The position numbers and the translations under genes are program-made. The notes under the pieces are model-generated. The model did not search any database and was not told where the DNA came from. It worked only from the letters and a program-made list of their open reading frames with translations. From assembly GCA_030653985.1 (NCBI GenBank), contig JAURYJ010000020.1:1-64000 (forward strand): a stretch of DNA of 64,000 nucleotides, given 5' to 3'. Positions 1-9,127 of this stretch are shown in pieces. The stretch is from Methylobacter sp. (GTDB lineage: Bacteria; Pseudomonadota; Gammaproteobacteria; Methylococcales; Methylomonadaceae). Within the stretch, counting starts at the first letter, position 1. Each line of letters opens with the position of its first letter.

Positions 1-142
1 CAACCGTCGGGCTGACGGGGCTAGTCTGTGAAGTGAGCGATGCAACAAGGTCGCCAGCAGCAGAAACCAGTGAGCAGTAGCGATACATACTCACTCTTAG
101 GCAACTAGGAATCCCCTTCCTTTAGGTGGGGGAGGATGTCAA
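1..142 (+). ncRNA. IS200/IS605 right end with omega-RNA-like scaffold (5' side cut by window edge)
   Basis: The segment ends in a small hairpin (about 112-132) followed by GAGGATGTCAA at 132-142. That layout is typical of the right end of IS200/IS605 elements, where the 3' part of tnpB and the element end encode the omega (re)RNA scaffold; the next ~20 nt (143-162) would be the guide. The segment is clearly similar to 9361-9502, including the shared block CCAGCAGCAGAAACCAGTGA. No tnpB is visible because the window starts here, so the gene may lie upstream. The assignment rests on pattern recognition of the end motif and on the second copy. Confidence 0.6.
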
Positions 143-301
143 TGGTCGCGTAGTTAGTCCGAAGACCAGAATATCTTGAGCGATTTTTTAGATTGACGAG
201 ATCCTGATTTTTTTCGTTATATCCGAACCATTCGGTGGCCGGGCGATTCGTTTGGCAAGGTAACGGAAAGTATTAGCTGCTTTGCTTTATCGGTAGACAT
301 A

Positions 302-339
302 AAAAAACCGTAGCTCCCGAAAGAGCTACGGTTTTTTTT
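302..339 (-). terminator. Rho-independent terminator of the cold-shock gene
   Basis: A perfect GC-containing stem (CCGTAGCTC paired with GAGCTACGG, six-base loop) is flanked by A and T runs on both sides. It lies 9 bp past the stop of the minus-strand cold-shock gene. The flanking runs would let it work in both directions. Confidence 0.85.
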
Positions 340-347
340 GCCTGCAA

Positions 348-548
348 TTAGATGATTGTTACTTCTTCTGCTTGCGGGCCTTTTTGTCCTTGAGTGACAG
401 TAAACTGTACTTTCTGTCCTTCATCAAGAGATTTAAAGCCTGAGCTGTTAATGTTACGAAAGTGAACAAAAACATCTGGGCCATTTTCTTGCTGAATGAA
501 ACCGAAGCCTTTTTCAGCGTTAAACCATTTAACTGTACCTGTAGTCAT
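348..548 (-). CDS. Cold-shock domain protein (CspA family)
   Basis: A 66-residue single cold-shock domain protein, the usual length for the CspA family. It shows the RNA-binding motifs RNP1 (KGFGFI, about residues 13-18) and RNP2 (VFVHF, about 26-30) and the typical start [18 protein letters not shown]. Members bind single-stranded RNA and DNA and act as RNA chaperones in the cytoplasm. A strong terminator follows directly. The region upstream of the start on the minus strand is free of any oppositely oriented intact gene for about 300 bp, so a long 5' leader, common in this family, is possible but not shown. Which csp paralogue it is cannot be told. Confidence 0.95.
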   Translation of the reverse strand: MTTGTVKWFNAEKGFGFIQQENGPDVFVHFRNINSSGFKSLDEGQKVQFTVTQGQKGPQAEEVTII

Positions 549-629
549 TTGAATATAATCCTATTTTTAGTAATTAAAGCCTTAGTAAGGCTGATGGAGC
601 TGGGAAATTAGAGAATTACTTAATGATAA

Positions 630-836
630 CAGGACGAACAATTACAAGAAGAACTTCGTAAAGATAAGCATAACGGTAAAACTATTTCGAGCTGGGGTGC
701 ATTTTATAGCTGGATTCTGGCAATGTCAATCTTTTCGATTGTTATGCGGTTTAAATACTCAGGATTAAAATCCTTCACTGTGTTCGGCATAGCCGATGCG
801 CTTGAGTTTATCTATGAGGGATTAGAAATTACTTGA
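630..836 (+). pseudogene. Orphan open frame, probable C-terminal remnant of an unknown protein
   Basis: A plus-strand frame is open from a TAA at 627-629 to a TGA at 834-836 and encodes about 68 residues with protein-like composition (for example SSWGAFYSWILAMSIFSIVM). Its first ATG is well inside. No normal start or ribosome site is visible, and it lies antisense to the leader of the cold-shock gene. It looks like the 3' end of a gene whose front has been lost. I do not recognise the family. Confidence 0.3.
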
Positions 837-842
837 TCAAAA

Positions 843-930
843 TGGCGGAGAGAGAGGGATTCGAACCCTCGATACGTTGCCGTATACACACTTTCCAGGC
901 GTGCGCCTTCGGCCGCTCGGCCATCTCTCC
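843..930 (-). tRNA. tRNA-Ser (GGA)
   Basis: An 88-nt class II tRNA read on the minus strand: GGAGAGATGGCCGAGCGG start, long variable arm, GTTCGAATCCC T-arm and encoded CCA. The anticodon loop CTGGAAA gives anticodon GGA (serine). The acceptor stem pairs GGAGAGA with TCTCTCC. Confidence 0.97.
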
Positions 931-1001
931 TGTTTTTTGCTTCCCGTAGATAACGGGAAGCCCGGTAGAATAATCGATATTACGTTTTAACGCAATGCTC
1001 T

Positions 1002-2909
1002 TTATCCGCCGCTTGCTTCGGTTTGCGCTTCCAGTTCATCCCACCGTTGGTAAACTTGCTCCAGTTTGGCATCTATCTGTTTAACTTCGTCCAGAGTCTT
1101 GGCCGTGACAGCCTGATCTTTTTTATAGAACTCAGGCGCACTGATTTGCCGGTTTAATTCCGCCTGCTTGGTTTCCAACTCAGCAATCAGTTCCGGTAAT
1201 TTGTCCAGTTCCTGCTGCTCTTTAAAGCTTAGCTTTTTTTTCGTTACGTTGGAGGCTGTGGGCTTCGCCGCCGGTTTTTCGGGTTTCTTTACCTTGGCAG
1301 ATTCGCTCTGCTTGGCCTGCTTAACATGGTTCATCCAATCGGTATAGCCGCCAACAAACTCATCGACTTCGCCTGTGCCGTCCAGCACATAGACGCTGGT
1401 CACGACATTGTCCAAAAAAGCCCGATCATGACTCACCAGCAACAAGGTGCCATCAAAGTCGACCAGTTTTTCTTCCAACAACTCCAAGGTTTCCAAATCC
1501 AGGTCATTGGTCGGCTCATCCATGATGATCAGGTTGGAGGGTTTGGTAAATAAACGCGCCAGCAACAGGCGGTTTTTCTCGCCGCCCGACAAGCTTTTTA
1601 CCGGTGAACGCGCTCTGGCCGGAGCAAACAGAAAATCCCCGAGATACGACATCACGTGCCGTTGGTTACCTGCGATTTCTACAAACTCATTACCATCGGC
1701 GACGGTTTCGGCAACGGTCATGTTCGGGTCGAGTTGGTCGCGCAACTGGTCGAAGTAGGCGATTTCAAGCTTGGTGCCCTGTTCTACGGTACCGCTGTTG
1801 GGTTCCAATTGTTTTAGCAGTAATTTTAACAAGGTCGATTTACCGGCGCCGTTAGGGCCGATCAGGCCGATTTTGTCGCCGCGTTGAATCAGTGTGGAAA
1901 AATGCTTAACGATCTGTCTGTCCTCATAAGCAAAGCTGATGTCGTTGACCTCGATCACTTTTTTACCGGAGGCATCGCCTCTCTCCAGGGACATTTTGCT
2001 GGTGCCTTGAGTGTTGCGGCGTTGGCTACGTTCGTCACGCAATTTTTCCAGCGCCCTGACTCGACCTTCATTACGGGTGCGCCTGGCTTTTACACCCTGC
2101 CTGATCCAAACTTCTTCATCGGCGAGCTTCTTATCGAACTCGGCATTTTGATTGGCTTCGTCTTCTAGGGCAGCGGCTTTTCTGGCCAAGTAATCATCAT
2201 AGCTACCTTGCCAGGACACTAAATTGCCGCGGTCCAGATCGACAATCCGGGTCGCCAGTTTTTGCAGAAATGAGCGGTCATGGGTTACAAACAATACCGC
2301 GCCCTGAAAATTGAGCAGCTGGTCTTCGAGCCAGGTAATGCTTTCAAAGTCCAGATGGTTGGTCGGCTCATCCAGCAATAAGACTTCCGGCTCTATCACC
2401 AAGGCTCTGGCCAAGGCCACGCGCCGTTTCCAGCCGCCGGATAAGCCGCTGATCTTTAATTCGCCGGGCAAATCCAGTTTGCTTAAGGTGGTTTCAACCC
2501 GTTGCTGAAAATGCCAACCGTTATGGGTTTCGAGCTGGTGCTGCAGATCGCCCAATTCATTCAGGGCCTTGTCGTCATCGTAGTCCATAGTTAATGACAG
2601 CGCGTGATAACGGGTAAGCCACTCGCCCAGTTCGCCCAAACCACCGGCGACGGCATCGTAAATGGTCGCGTCCTCAGGCAAATCGGGGGTTTGTTCCAGC
2701 CACGCCAGTTTTAATTCCGGTTGCCGCCAGATATCGCCGTGATCGGCCTGGATATTGCCGGCTATGATCTTCATCAAGGTTGATTTACCCTCGCCGTTGC
2801 GGCCTAACAAGCCTACCCGTTCTCCGGCATCCAGCTGAAAGTCGGAGTTTTTCAATAAAGCGTGGGTTCCAAAAGCGATGGAAACATTGGTCAGTCGTAA
2901 TAAGGGCAT
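1002..2909 (-). CDS. uup: ABC-F family ATPase Uup
   Basis: A 635-residue protein starting at MPLLRLTNVSIAFG (ATG at 2909). An in-frame extension to 3026 overlaps the upstream cinA gene and is not credible. Two ABC cassettes are visible: Walker A GRNGEGKST and GPNGAGKST, signatures LSGGWKRR and LSGGEKNR, and Walker B LLLDEPTNHLD and LIIMDEPTNDLD. A lysine/glutamate-rich C-terminal coiled coil of about 80 residues follows, as in Uup. There are no membrane segments. Uup-type ABC-F proteins act on ribosomes or branched nucleic acids and affect precise transposon excision in E. coli. It sits one base downstream of cinA, so the two are probably cotranscribed with hypE. Confidence 0.93.
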   Translation of the reverse strand: MPLLRLTNVSIAFGTHALLKNSDFQLDAGERVGLLGRNGEGKSTLMKIIAGNIQADHGDIWRQPELKLAWLEQTPDLPEDATIYDAVAGGLGELGEWLTRYHALSLTMDYDDDKALNELGDLQHQLETHNGWHFQQRVETTLSKLDLPGELKISGLSGGWKRRVALARALVIEPEVLLLDEPTNHLDFESITWLEDQLLNFQGAVLFVTHDRSFLQKLATRIVDLDRGNLVSWQGSYDDYLARKAAALEDEANQNAEFDKKLADEEVWIRQGVKARRTRNEGRVRALEKLRDERSQRRNTQGTSKMSLERGDASGKKVIEVNDISFAYEDRQIVKHFSTLIQRGDKIGLIGPNGAGKSTLLKLLLKQLEPNSGTVEQGTKLEIAYFDQLRDQLDPNMTVAETVADGNEFVEIAGNQRHVMSYLGDFLFAPARARSPVKSLSGGEKNRLLLARLFTKPSNLIIMDEPTNDLDLETLELLEEKLVDFDGTLLLVSHDRAFLDNVVTSVYVLDGTGEVDEFVGGYTDWMNHVKQAKQSESAKVKKPEKPAAKPTASNVTKKKLSFKEQQELDKLPELIAELETKQAELNRQISAPEFYKKDQAVTAKTLDEVKQIDAKLEQVYQRWDELEAQTEASGG

Positions 2910-2910
2910 T

Positions 2911-4143
2911 TTAAAATTCTTTATGTTGTAAGTAGCGTCGTAATAAATCCAGTGCCAGTAACGCCGCCTGATTTTGCTTGCGTTCGATAGGGCCTGCCAC
3001 GGAATGAGTTGTTTGATGAAATCCATCTCCAGTCAGCAGCACATTATATAGAATAATGGCCTGATCTTTATCGTGAAATGTTTTATCGTTCCCGGCGTAA
3101 AGCTGAACCAGCACCCATTCGGCGCTGCCGGTCTGGTATATTTCGCTGGCAATGGCTTGTGCGCTTGACGGCAAATCATCGGTATTAAGCGTAATCGCCA
3201 GGCTTTGCCCCAGCTTTTTTAGGGATTGCTGATAGCGGCTTTCCAGCAGCCATTGAGCGCCCAGGCACTTGGCCGCCAACAAGCCCTGACTGGCTGTTTC
3301 CACCACGGCTAGCGTGTGTTTTTTGGCAGCCATCAGTTGGCCGATGGTAAAAACCAGATCGCCGCTTGCCTGACCTAAGCCATCAATGGCAAAAACATAA
3401 TCACCCAGCGCGGCTGCAACTTTGTCGACCAAGGTGGTTATTGCTGCTTCAGGATAATTTTGAGGGAACAGCAGCTTGGTTTGCACATCGTCCGGACTGG
3501 CCCGAAAACCCAGTTGAACGTGATCCGGAAGTTCAATTGCACCAATGCGCTGTTGTATGGCCGACTCGCCTATGCCTAAGGTTCTGATGGTGACTAACTT
3601 GTCAGGGTGTAATAAAAACCGGCTTGCCAGTGTGGGTTGGATCGATTCCAGAAATAAATGGCGCATTTCGGTAGGTACCCCGGGCACAAACGCAAACCAG
3701 CAGCGGCCGGCTTGCAAGGAAAAACCCGGCGCAGTACCCCAGGCATTGTCGATACGTTCGGCTCCCTTCGGGAACATTGCCTGTTTGCGGTTGGAATCGG
3801 GCATTTCGCGGTTTCTTAGCGCAAAAAACCGTTTAATCTGCTCAAAGGCAACGGCGTCGTATTCCAGCGGCAGGTCGAATGCCTTGGCGACTGCCCCGGC
3901 AGTCAAATCATCGCTGGTAGGCCCCAGTCCGCCGCTGCAAATACAGCAATCTGCACGGATGGAAATTTCCCGCAGTAAGGCTATCAGGTCATCGAGTTTG
4001 TCGCCCACGGCGGTATGCCGGGTCACGGTAAAGCCCATGTTGACGGCGTGTTCAGACAACCATGCCGCATTGGTATCGACGGTTTGCCCGGTAACGATTT
4101 CTTCGCCCTGGGAAAATATTTCTAACGTTGGGTTCATGTTCAA
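2911..4143 (-). CDS. CinA-like protein (MoaB/MogA-type domain with degenerate PncC-like C-terminus)
   Basis: A 410-residue protein. The N-terminal ~170 residues form the CinA/MoaB-like molybdopterin-binding fold, with EIFSQGEEIVTGQTVDTNAAW and the SGGLGPTSDD motif. The full-length CinA family ends in a nicotinamide-nucleotide amidohydrolase (PncC) domain with a nucleophile motif resembling AESCTGG. The corresponding stretch here reads VVETASQGLLAAKCLG and lacks that serine-cysteine pair, so deamidase activity is doubtful. It lies 55 bp downstream of hypE and 1 bp upstream of uup. The function of this subgroup is unclear; by context it is only loosely linked to the hyp genes. Confidence 0.8.
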   Translation of the reverse strand: MNMNPTLEIFSQGEEIVTGQTVDTNAAWLSEHAVNMGFTVTRHTAVGDKLDDLIALLREISIRADCCICSGGLGPTSDDLTAGAVAKAFDLPLEYDAVAFEQIKRFFALRNREMPDSNRKQAMFPKGAERIDNAWGTAPGFSLQAGRCWFAFVPGVPTEMRHLFLESIQPTLASRFLLHPDKLVTIRTLGIGESAIQQRIGAIELPDHVQLGFRASPDDVQTKLLFPQNYPEAAITTLVDKVAAALGDYVFAIDGLGQASGDLVFTIGQLMAAKKHTLAVVETASQGLLAAKCLGAQWLLESRYQQSLKKLGQSLAITLNTDDLPSSAQAIASEIYQTGSAEWVLVQLYAGNDKTFHDKDQAIILYNVLLTGDGFHQTTHSVAGPIERKQNQAALLALDLLRRYLQHKEF

Positions 4144-4198
4144 GGTTCAAGGCTAAATAAAAGTGCAAGGGTGCGCTGCATGCATCGCCCAAGATGAA

Positions 4199-5245
4199 TC
4201 AACAAATTCTCGGCAACTGCTCTCCGCTTAATAAATCCAAGACCCGGCTGATGCCTATTGCTGTTTTCAGGGTAACAGAGCCTTTCGAGTGAGTCGCTGT
4301 AACAGTGCCGATTTGACAGGCCTGTTTGCCCAACGGATGCCGGTGCAACACGCTCAGGGTTTGTGGGGTTTGCGCTTCGGGCACAAACAGCGCAAAACAG
4401 CCTTCGTTGGCGATGTACAGTGGATCAAAGCCCAATATTTCACAGGCACTGCTGACATCCTGATGTATCGGCAATGCCGTTTCTTCGATCTCAATGGCAT
4501 GATGCGAGCTGGCGGCCAGTTCTATCAGGCCGCTGGCCAAACCGCCGCGCGTTAAATCGCGCATGCAGTGAATGTCGATGCCGTTTTGAATTAAATCCCG
4601 GACCAGGCCGGACAGGTCGGCGCAGTCGCTGGCGATGCTGCTGTCGAAGTTCATGCCTTCGCGTTCCAGCATGATCGCGATGCCGTGCCGCGCTATGTCG
4701 CTGTTGATGATGATGCTGTCGCCGACTCGAATATCGGCAGGCGATACGTTGACGTTTGCGTCGATGATGCCGATGCCTGCGGTGTTGATATAAACGCCGT
4801 CGCCGCTGCCGTGATCGACCACTTTGGTGTCGCCGGTCACGATCAACACCCCGGCCTGTTGCGCGGTTCGCTGCATGGACTCGACGATGCGTTGCAGGTC
4901 TCTGATCGCGAAACCTTCTTCAATAATCAGCGCGCAACTCAGATATAACGGCTTTGCGCCGCTCATGGCTAAATCGTTCAGCGTACCGCATACCGCCATC
5001 TTGCCGATGTCGCCGCCGGAAAAAAACAGCGGCTTGACCACATAGGAATCGGTGGTGAAGGCCAACTTGGAGCCGTTGACGGTTAGCACAGCGCTGTCGT
5101 GTTTCTGGTTTAGCAGGGGGTTGCTAAATGTTGGCTGGATAATCCTGTCCAGCAATTGCTGCATCAGACGGCCGCCGCCGCCATGAGCCATGACGATTTG
5201 CTCGTAGTGCAGGGGCAGGGGGCAGCTCAGTTTTAACTCAGGCAT
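4199..5245 (-). CDS. hypE: Hydrogenase maturation protein HypE
   Basis: A 348-residue protein of the AIR synthase-like (PurM) fold. It dehydrates the thiocarboxamide carried on its C-terminal cysteine to the thiocyanate used as CN ligand for the NiFe(CN)2CO centre. The diagnostic C-terminus PRIC is present, as is the glycine-rich N-terminal [13 protein letters not shown] and the [12 protein letters not shown] motif. The start overlaps the hypD stop by 8 bases, indicating translational coupling. It works in the cytoplasm with HypF (carbamoyl donor) and HypC/HypD (acceptor complex). No hydrogenase structural gene lies in the window. Confidence 0.97.
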   Translation of the reverse strand: MPELKLSCPLPLHYEQIVMAHGGGGRLMQQLLDRIIQPTFSNPLLNQKHDSAVLTVNGSKLAFTTDSYVVKPLFFSGGDIGKMAVCGTLNDLAMSGAKPLYLSCALIIEEGFAIRDLQRIVESMQRTAQQAGVLIVTGDTKVVDHGSGDGVYINTAGIGIIDANVNVSPADIRVGDSIIINSDIARHGIAIMLEREGMNFDSSIASDCADLSGLVRDLIQNGIDIHCMRDLTRGGLASGLIELAASSHHAIEIEETALPIHQDVSSACEILGFDPLYIANEGCFALFVPEAQTPQTLSVLHRHPLGKQACQIGTVTATHSKGSVTLKTAIGISRVLDLLSGEQLPRIC

Positions 5246-6332
5246 GTTGATGGCGACGGTAGCGGTAATAAGCGGCGCACGCGCCTTCGGAGGAAACCAT
5301 GGTGGCGCCCAGCGGGTGTTCGGGGGTGCACGTCGTGCCGAATTCGGCGCATTGCGCGGGCTTGATCAGGCCTTGCAGCACTTCACCGCTGCGGCAGGCG
5401 GCAGGCTCCTGGGTGTTAATCGCGGCGACCGCAAAACGCTGCTCGGCATTCCAGTCGGCGTAGTCGGCATTGAGCGCCAGACCGCTGGCGGCGATTTCGC
5501 CCAAGCCGCGCCAGCTTTGATTGACGACGTCGAACACTTGGCTTATCAGCTGTTGCGCGGGCTGATTGCCTTGTTCTTTGACCACGCGGCTGTATTCGTT
5601 TTCAACCTGATAACGCTTTTCTTCCAGTTGTTTGATGCACAGATACAGTCCGTGCAGAATATCGACCGGTTCGAAACCGGTGATAACTATAGGGATTTTA
5701 TGGCGCGCGCACAGCGGCAGATATTCGTGGTAACCCATGATCGAGCAGACATGGCCTGCGCCCAAAAAACCCTGTACCTGAGTGCCGGGGGAATCGAGCA
5801 GCGCCTGCATCACCGGCGGCACGCGGACGTGGCAAATCAGCAGCGAAAAGTTGTCCAGCTGCTGTTGTTTGGCCTGGTAGGCGGCCAAGGCGGTGGTCGG
5901 GGCGGTGGTTTCAAAGCCTACGCCGAAAAAAACCACCTGTTTGTCGGGATTGATCTTGGCGATAGCCAACGCATCCAGCGGCGAATAGACGATACGAATA
6001 TCGGCGCCTTGCGCTTTCAGGCTGAGTAAATCATGATGCGAACCGGGAACCCGCAGCATGTCGCCGAAAGAACAGAAAATCACCTCCGCTTGCGCGGCAA
6101 TCGCCAGCGCCTTATCGATATAAGCCAGCGGCGTGACGCAAACCGGACAGCCGGGGCCGTGGATCAGGCTGATTTGATCAGGCAGCAGTTGATCGATGCC
6201 GTACTTAATGATGCTATGGGTCTGGCCTCCGCACACTTCCATGATGTTCCACGGCTGCGTGGTGATGGCTTTTATCGCGGCGGCTATTTTTTTTGCGGTG
6301 GCCGGGTCGCGAAATTCGTCCAGGTAGTTCAT
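5238..6332 (-). CDS. hypD: Hydrogenase maturation protein HypD
   Basis: A 364-residue Fe-S protein on which, together with HypC, the Fe(CN)2CO group is assembled. Conserved motifs are [21 protein letters not shown] (redox cysteines), [11 protein letters not shown] and the C-terminal cysteines around residues 320-340 ([24 protein letters not shown]) that bind the 4Fe-4S cluster. Length is normal. It overlaps hypE by 8 bases and is separated from hypC by about 210 bp holding a dispersed repeat. Confidence 0.97.
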   Translation of the reverse strand: MNYLDEFRDPATAKKIAAAIKAITTQPWNIMEVCGGQTHSIIKYGIDQLLPDQISLIHGPGCPVCVTPLAYIDKALAIAAQAEVIFCSFGDMLRVPGSHHDLLSLKAQGADIRIVYSPLDALAIAKINPDKQVVFFGVGFETTAPTTALAAYQAKQQQLDNFSLLICHVRVPPVMQALLDSPGTQVQGFLGAGHVCSIMGYHEYLPLCARHKIPIVITGFEPVDILHGLYLCIKQLEEKRYQVENEYSRVVKEQGNQPAQQLISQVFDVVNQSWRGLGEIAASGLALNADYADWNAEQRFAVAAINTQEPAACRSGEVLQGLIKPAQCAEFGTTCTPEHPLGATMVSSEGACAAYYRYRRHQHA

Positions 6333-6376
6333 GCAGGGCTTCTCCTGAGGCTATGAAAGAATTCGTCATTAGACAA

Positions 6377-6515
6377 ATGGAACGCAGATGACGCTGATAA
6401 TTATGATTAAATAAGCTTTTTGGGCTGTTTTCTAAGCTGTAATTTGGGAAACAGCCAATAATTCAGCCAATCAAACACAGGTGTCGCTGATAATTATCTG
6501 CGTCATCTCGGTCCA
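6377..6515. repeat. Dispersed repeat with inverted ends (ATGGAACGCAGATGACGC family)
   Basis: The hypC-hypD gap is filled by a sequence whose left side (GGAACGCAGATGACGCTGAT) and right side (GCTGATAATTATCTGCGTCA) are inverted relative to each other. A shorter relative with the same opening and an inverted closing ATCATCTGCGTTC lies at 21015-21095. It is a non-coding mobile palindrome, probably transcribed within the hyp operon. Confidence 0.7.
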
Positions 6516-6544
6516 TTATATTTGATGGCATATTTTGCCGTTTA

Positions 6545-6790
6545 TCATAACGTACTCTCGAAATCCGCTAAATCCTGGAATGCCTGCAGGCTCGCCTGAG
6601 CTTCTGCTTCATCCAGAATGGACAGGGCAAAACCGGCATGAACGATCACATAATCGTTGATTTTTGCTTCGGGCACATAAGCCAGACTGATGTCCTTGCT
6701 GATGCCGGAAAAGTTAATGCGTCCGGTACGCGCTAAAGGATCGTTGTGATCAGACAGGCTGGTAATTTGTCCGGGTATCGCTAGACACAT
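6545..6790 (-). CDS. hypC: Hydrogenase maturation chaperone HypC
   Basis: An 81-residue HypC/HupF-family protein. It begins MCLAIPGQI with the essential Cys2, which shuttles the Fe(CN)2CO group between HypD and the hydrogenase large subunit precursor. The length matches the family and the conserved YVIVHAGFAL segment is present. It follows hypF with a 3-bp gap and is surely in the same transcript. Confidence 0.96.
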   Translation of the reverse strand: MCLAIPGQITSLSDHNDPLARTGRINFSGISKDISLAYVPEAKINDYVIVHAGFALSILDEAEAQASLQAFQDLADFESTL

Positions 6791-6793
6791 AAG

Positions 6794-9127
6794 TTATCCT
6801 ATATATTTTGCGGCAACTAACTGGCCGAGAGCCAATCCGCCATCGTTAGGGGGTATGTTTTCGTGGCAGTATACCGCAAAGCCGCCAGACTTTAATCGTT
6901 TGGCGGCTTTTGTCGTGAGGCAGGCGTTTTGGAAGCAGCCGCCGCTCAGGATAACGGTCTTTTGCCCGGCTCGCTGGGCAAGGGTCAATATGATTTCGGC
7001 CAAGGTATTGTGAAACTTGGCGGCAATTAACTCCACCGGGCTGTGAGATCTGTCTTCCAGCAGCTGTTCCAGGGTAATTTTCCAGTCGATAACGATGGGT
7101 GCTGTGGGCTGGATGTGGAAATCATAATGTTGGTCGGATGCGCTTGATGTGGCGCTCATTTCCAGCGCCATTGCCGCTTGGCCTTCATACTGATTGATTT
7201 GGCATAACTCCAGCAAACTGGCGACTGCATCGAATAAGCGTCCGACGCTGCTAGTGCGCGGACAGTTGAGTTGGCCGGTTAAGGCGGCGTGCAATAATTT
7301 TAATTCTTGTGTGGAAAAAGGCAGGTCTTCGCGCTCAAAGACGCAGCTTCCAAAGGCTTCGTAGAGCAGTCCTAATGCAGCGCGTCTGGGTTCCTGTATG
7401 GCTTTATGTCCGCCGGGCAATGAAAACGGGGCAAAGTGGGCATAGCGTTCAAAGCCTTGGCTGTTAATCAGTAAAAATTCGCCGCCCCACAAGGTGTTGT
7501 CGGTACCCAGTCCCGAACCGTCCCAGCAAATGCCCAGTGCGGGCGGTTCCAGGCCGTGTTCGGCCATGCAGGATAAGGCATGGGCGTAATGATGTTGTAC
7601 TGCTTGAATTGGCTTGCCCAAATGGCCTGCAAATAGGCTGCTGGCATAGCCATCATGCAGATCGTGCATAATCCGGGTCGGGGCGATTTGATAAAATTTT
7701 TGCAAGTCTGTTAGCGTGGCTTGGAATTGTTGTTGCGTTGCGTCCATATCAAGATCGCCTAAATGTTGGCTTAAGATAATATGGTTGTCATGACTGATCG
7801 CGATGGTGTTTTTTAACTGGCTGCCCATGGCTAACGTGTCGGGCAGAGCAGTTTTTAAGGTGATTGGCAGTGGGGTGTAGCCTCTGGCTCTTCTCAATAC
7901 GGTGATTTTGTCGTTGATGAGACGGACGACGGAATCATCGAGCGGACGCAGGATAGGGCGGTTATGGCTCAGGAAATAATCGGCAATACCGGCAAGCCGG
8001 GTTAATGCCTGGTGTTCATTGATGCAAATGGGTTCGTTCTGGCGGTTGCCGCTGGTCGCGACCAGTGCGTGCAGATCATTGTCTTTATTCAGCAACAAGT
8101 GGTGTAGCGGCGAATAAGCCAGCATGATGCCGAGCAGGTTGCTGTTCGGGGCGACGGCAGAGGTAGGGGCGAATTTATTCGCCTCGGGGCGAATAAATTC
8201 GCCCCTACATGCCGTGTCGCAACGATTTAACAACACAATAGGCGCAGCAGCAGCAGTCAGGGCTTGTTGTTCAAGGTCGTTGATCAGGCAAAGCTGCTGT
8301 GCTGTTGCCAAATCGGCGACCATCAGCGCAAAGGGTTTTTGTGGGCGATGTTTGCGTAATCTAAGGCGTTCGACGGCTTGCTGGTTGGTCGCATCGACCA
8401 GTAATTGATAGCCGCCGATGCCTTTAATGGCGACGATTTTTCCGGCTCGTAATTGTTGGATTGCGGCGATTAAAGCGTCGTGTTTTTCGGCTAAAAGATT
8501 TCCGGATTCGCCGAGTAGGCTTAGGCTCGGGCCGCACTCCGGGCAGGCGATGGTTTGAGCGTGGTAGCGCCGGTTGTCTATATTTTGGTAATCCCGGCCA
8601 CAGTCGCTACAGGTGATGAATGCCGCCATGCTGGTTTGGCTGTGGTCGTAAGGCTGGCGGATCATGATGCTGTAGCGTGGCCCGCAATGACAACAGCTGG
8701 TAAATGGATAATGATAGTAGCGGCTGGCCGGGTCGAAAATATCGCGGATGCAATCCGGGCAGGTGGCTATGTCGGGCAGCACAAAGAAAGAGTGTTCGCC
8801 ATCCGCCATGCTGGCTTTAATCTGAAAATGATCAAAGCCGACTAGAGGCTGCCGGGTTGTGGTTAATGATTCGATTTTTGCAAAAGGCGGCAGCCGGTTG
8901 TTCAGATCTTCAATGAAGTCCTGTTGGTGTTCGGGCAGGCCTTCAATGTCGATGATGACGCCGCCAGTAGTGTTGGCAATCTCGCCTTTTTGTTGATGTT
9001 GCCGGGCAAGACGAACGACAAACGGACGAAAGCCAAGTCCCTGAACGAAGCCTTTGATATTGATTTTTAAATGCTCTTTGTTGATGCTAAAGCCTTTTGC
9101 CTGTGGGGTGACCCGTGTTTTTAACTG
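6794..9127 (-). CDS. hypF: Carbamoyltransferase HypF, start codon unclear
   Basis: HypF makes the carbamoyl group for the hydrogenase CN ligands. From 8809 downward the frame begins MADGEHSFFVLPDIATCPDC and shows the paired zinc fingers (CPDC-x18-CHCG, CSDC-x24-CPEC), the YrdC-like domain and the Kae1-like C-terminal domain. The same frame continues upstream without a stop for another ~105 residues encoding the acylphosphatase domain, including GFVQGLGFRPFVV. It reaches a TGA at 9130-9128 without any ATG, GTG or TTG. A GTG at 9131 would join the frame if one A were removed from an A5 run near 9119-9123. Either a rare start codon, a frameshift or a damaged start must apply. Residues near 8163-8208 come from an inserted palindrome. 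Confidence 0.88.
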   Translation of the reverse strand, partial: QLKTRVTPQAKGFSINKEHLKINIKGFVQGLGFRPFVVRLARQHQQKGEIANTTGGVIIDIEGLPEHQQDFIEDLNNRLPPFAKIESLTTTRQPLVGFDHFQIKASMADGEHSFFVLPDIATCPDCIRDIFDPASRYYHYPFTSCCHCGPRYSIMIRQPYDHSQTSMAAFITCSDCGRDYQNIDNRRYHAQTIACPECGPSLSLLGESGNLLAEKHDALIAAIQQLRAGKIVAIKGIGGYQLLVDATNQQAVERLRLRKHRPQKPFALMVADLATAQQLCLINDLEQQALTAAAAPIVLLNRCDTACRGEFIRPEANKFAPTSAVAPNSNLLGIMLAYSPLHHLLLNKDNDLHALVATSGNRQNEPICINEHQALTRLAGIADYFLSHNRPILRPLDDSVVRLINDKITVLRRARGYTPLPITLKTALPDTLAMGSQLKNTIAISHDNHIILSQHLGDLDMDATQQQFQATLTDLQKFYQIAPTRIMHDLHDGYASSLFAGHLGKPIQAVQHHYAHALSCMAEHGLEPPALGICWDGSGLGTDNTLWGGEFLLINSQGFERYAHFAPFSLPGGHKAIQEPRRAALGLLYEAFGSCVFEREDLPFSTQELKLLHAALTGQLNCPRTSSVGRLFDAVASLLELCQINQYEGQAAMALEMSATSSASDQHYDFHIQPTAPIVIDWKITLEQLLEDRSHSPVELIAAKFHNTLAEIILTLAQRAGQKTVILSGGCFQNACLTTKAAKRLKSGGFAVYCHENIPPNDGGLALGQLVAAKYIG
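8163..8208. repeat. Perfect 46-bp palindromic element inside hypF
   Basis: Two perfect 21-bp inverted arms (GTAGGGGCGAATTTATTCG.. and its complement) surround a 4-bp loop. It lies within the hypF coding sequence without breaking the frame and is translated as RGEFIRPEANKFAP. Relatives occur in mrcA (13582, 13725), pilP (17425) and pilQ (18061). Confidence 0.9.

Noticed and set aside
3545-4156. 203-codon plus-strand frame opposite cinA
   Set aside because: Antisense shadow of a recognisable coding sequence, with no domain and no ribosome site.
5244-6029. 261-codon plus-strand frame opposite hypD
   Set aside because: It is the antisense shadow of the highly conserved hypD gene; its composition (Gly/Arg/Gln rich) is that of a complementary frame and there is no ribosome site.
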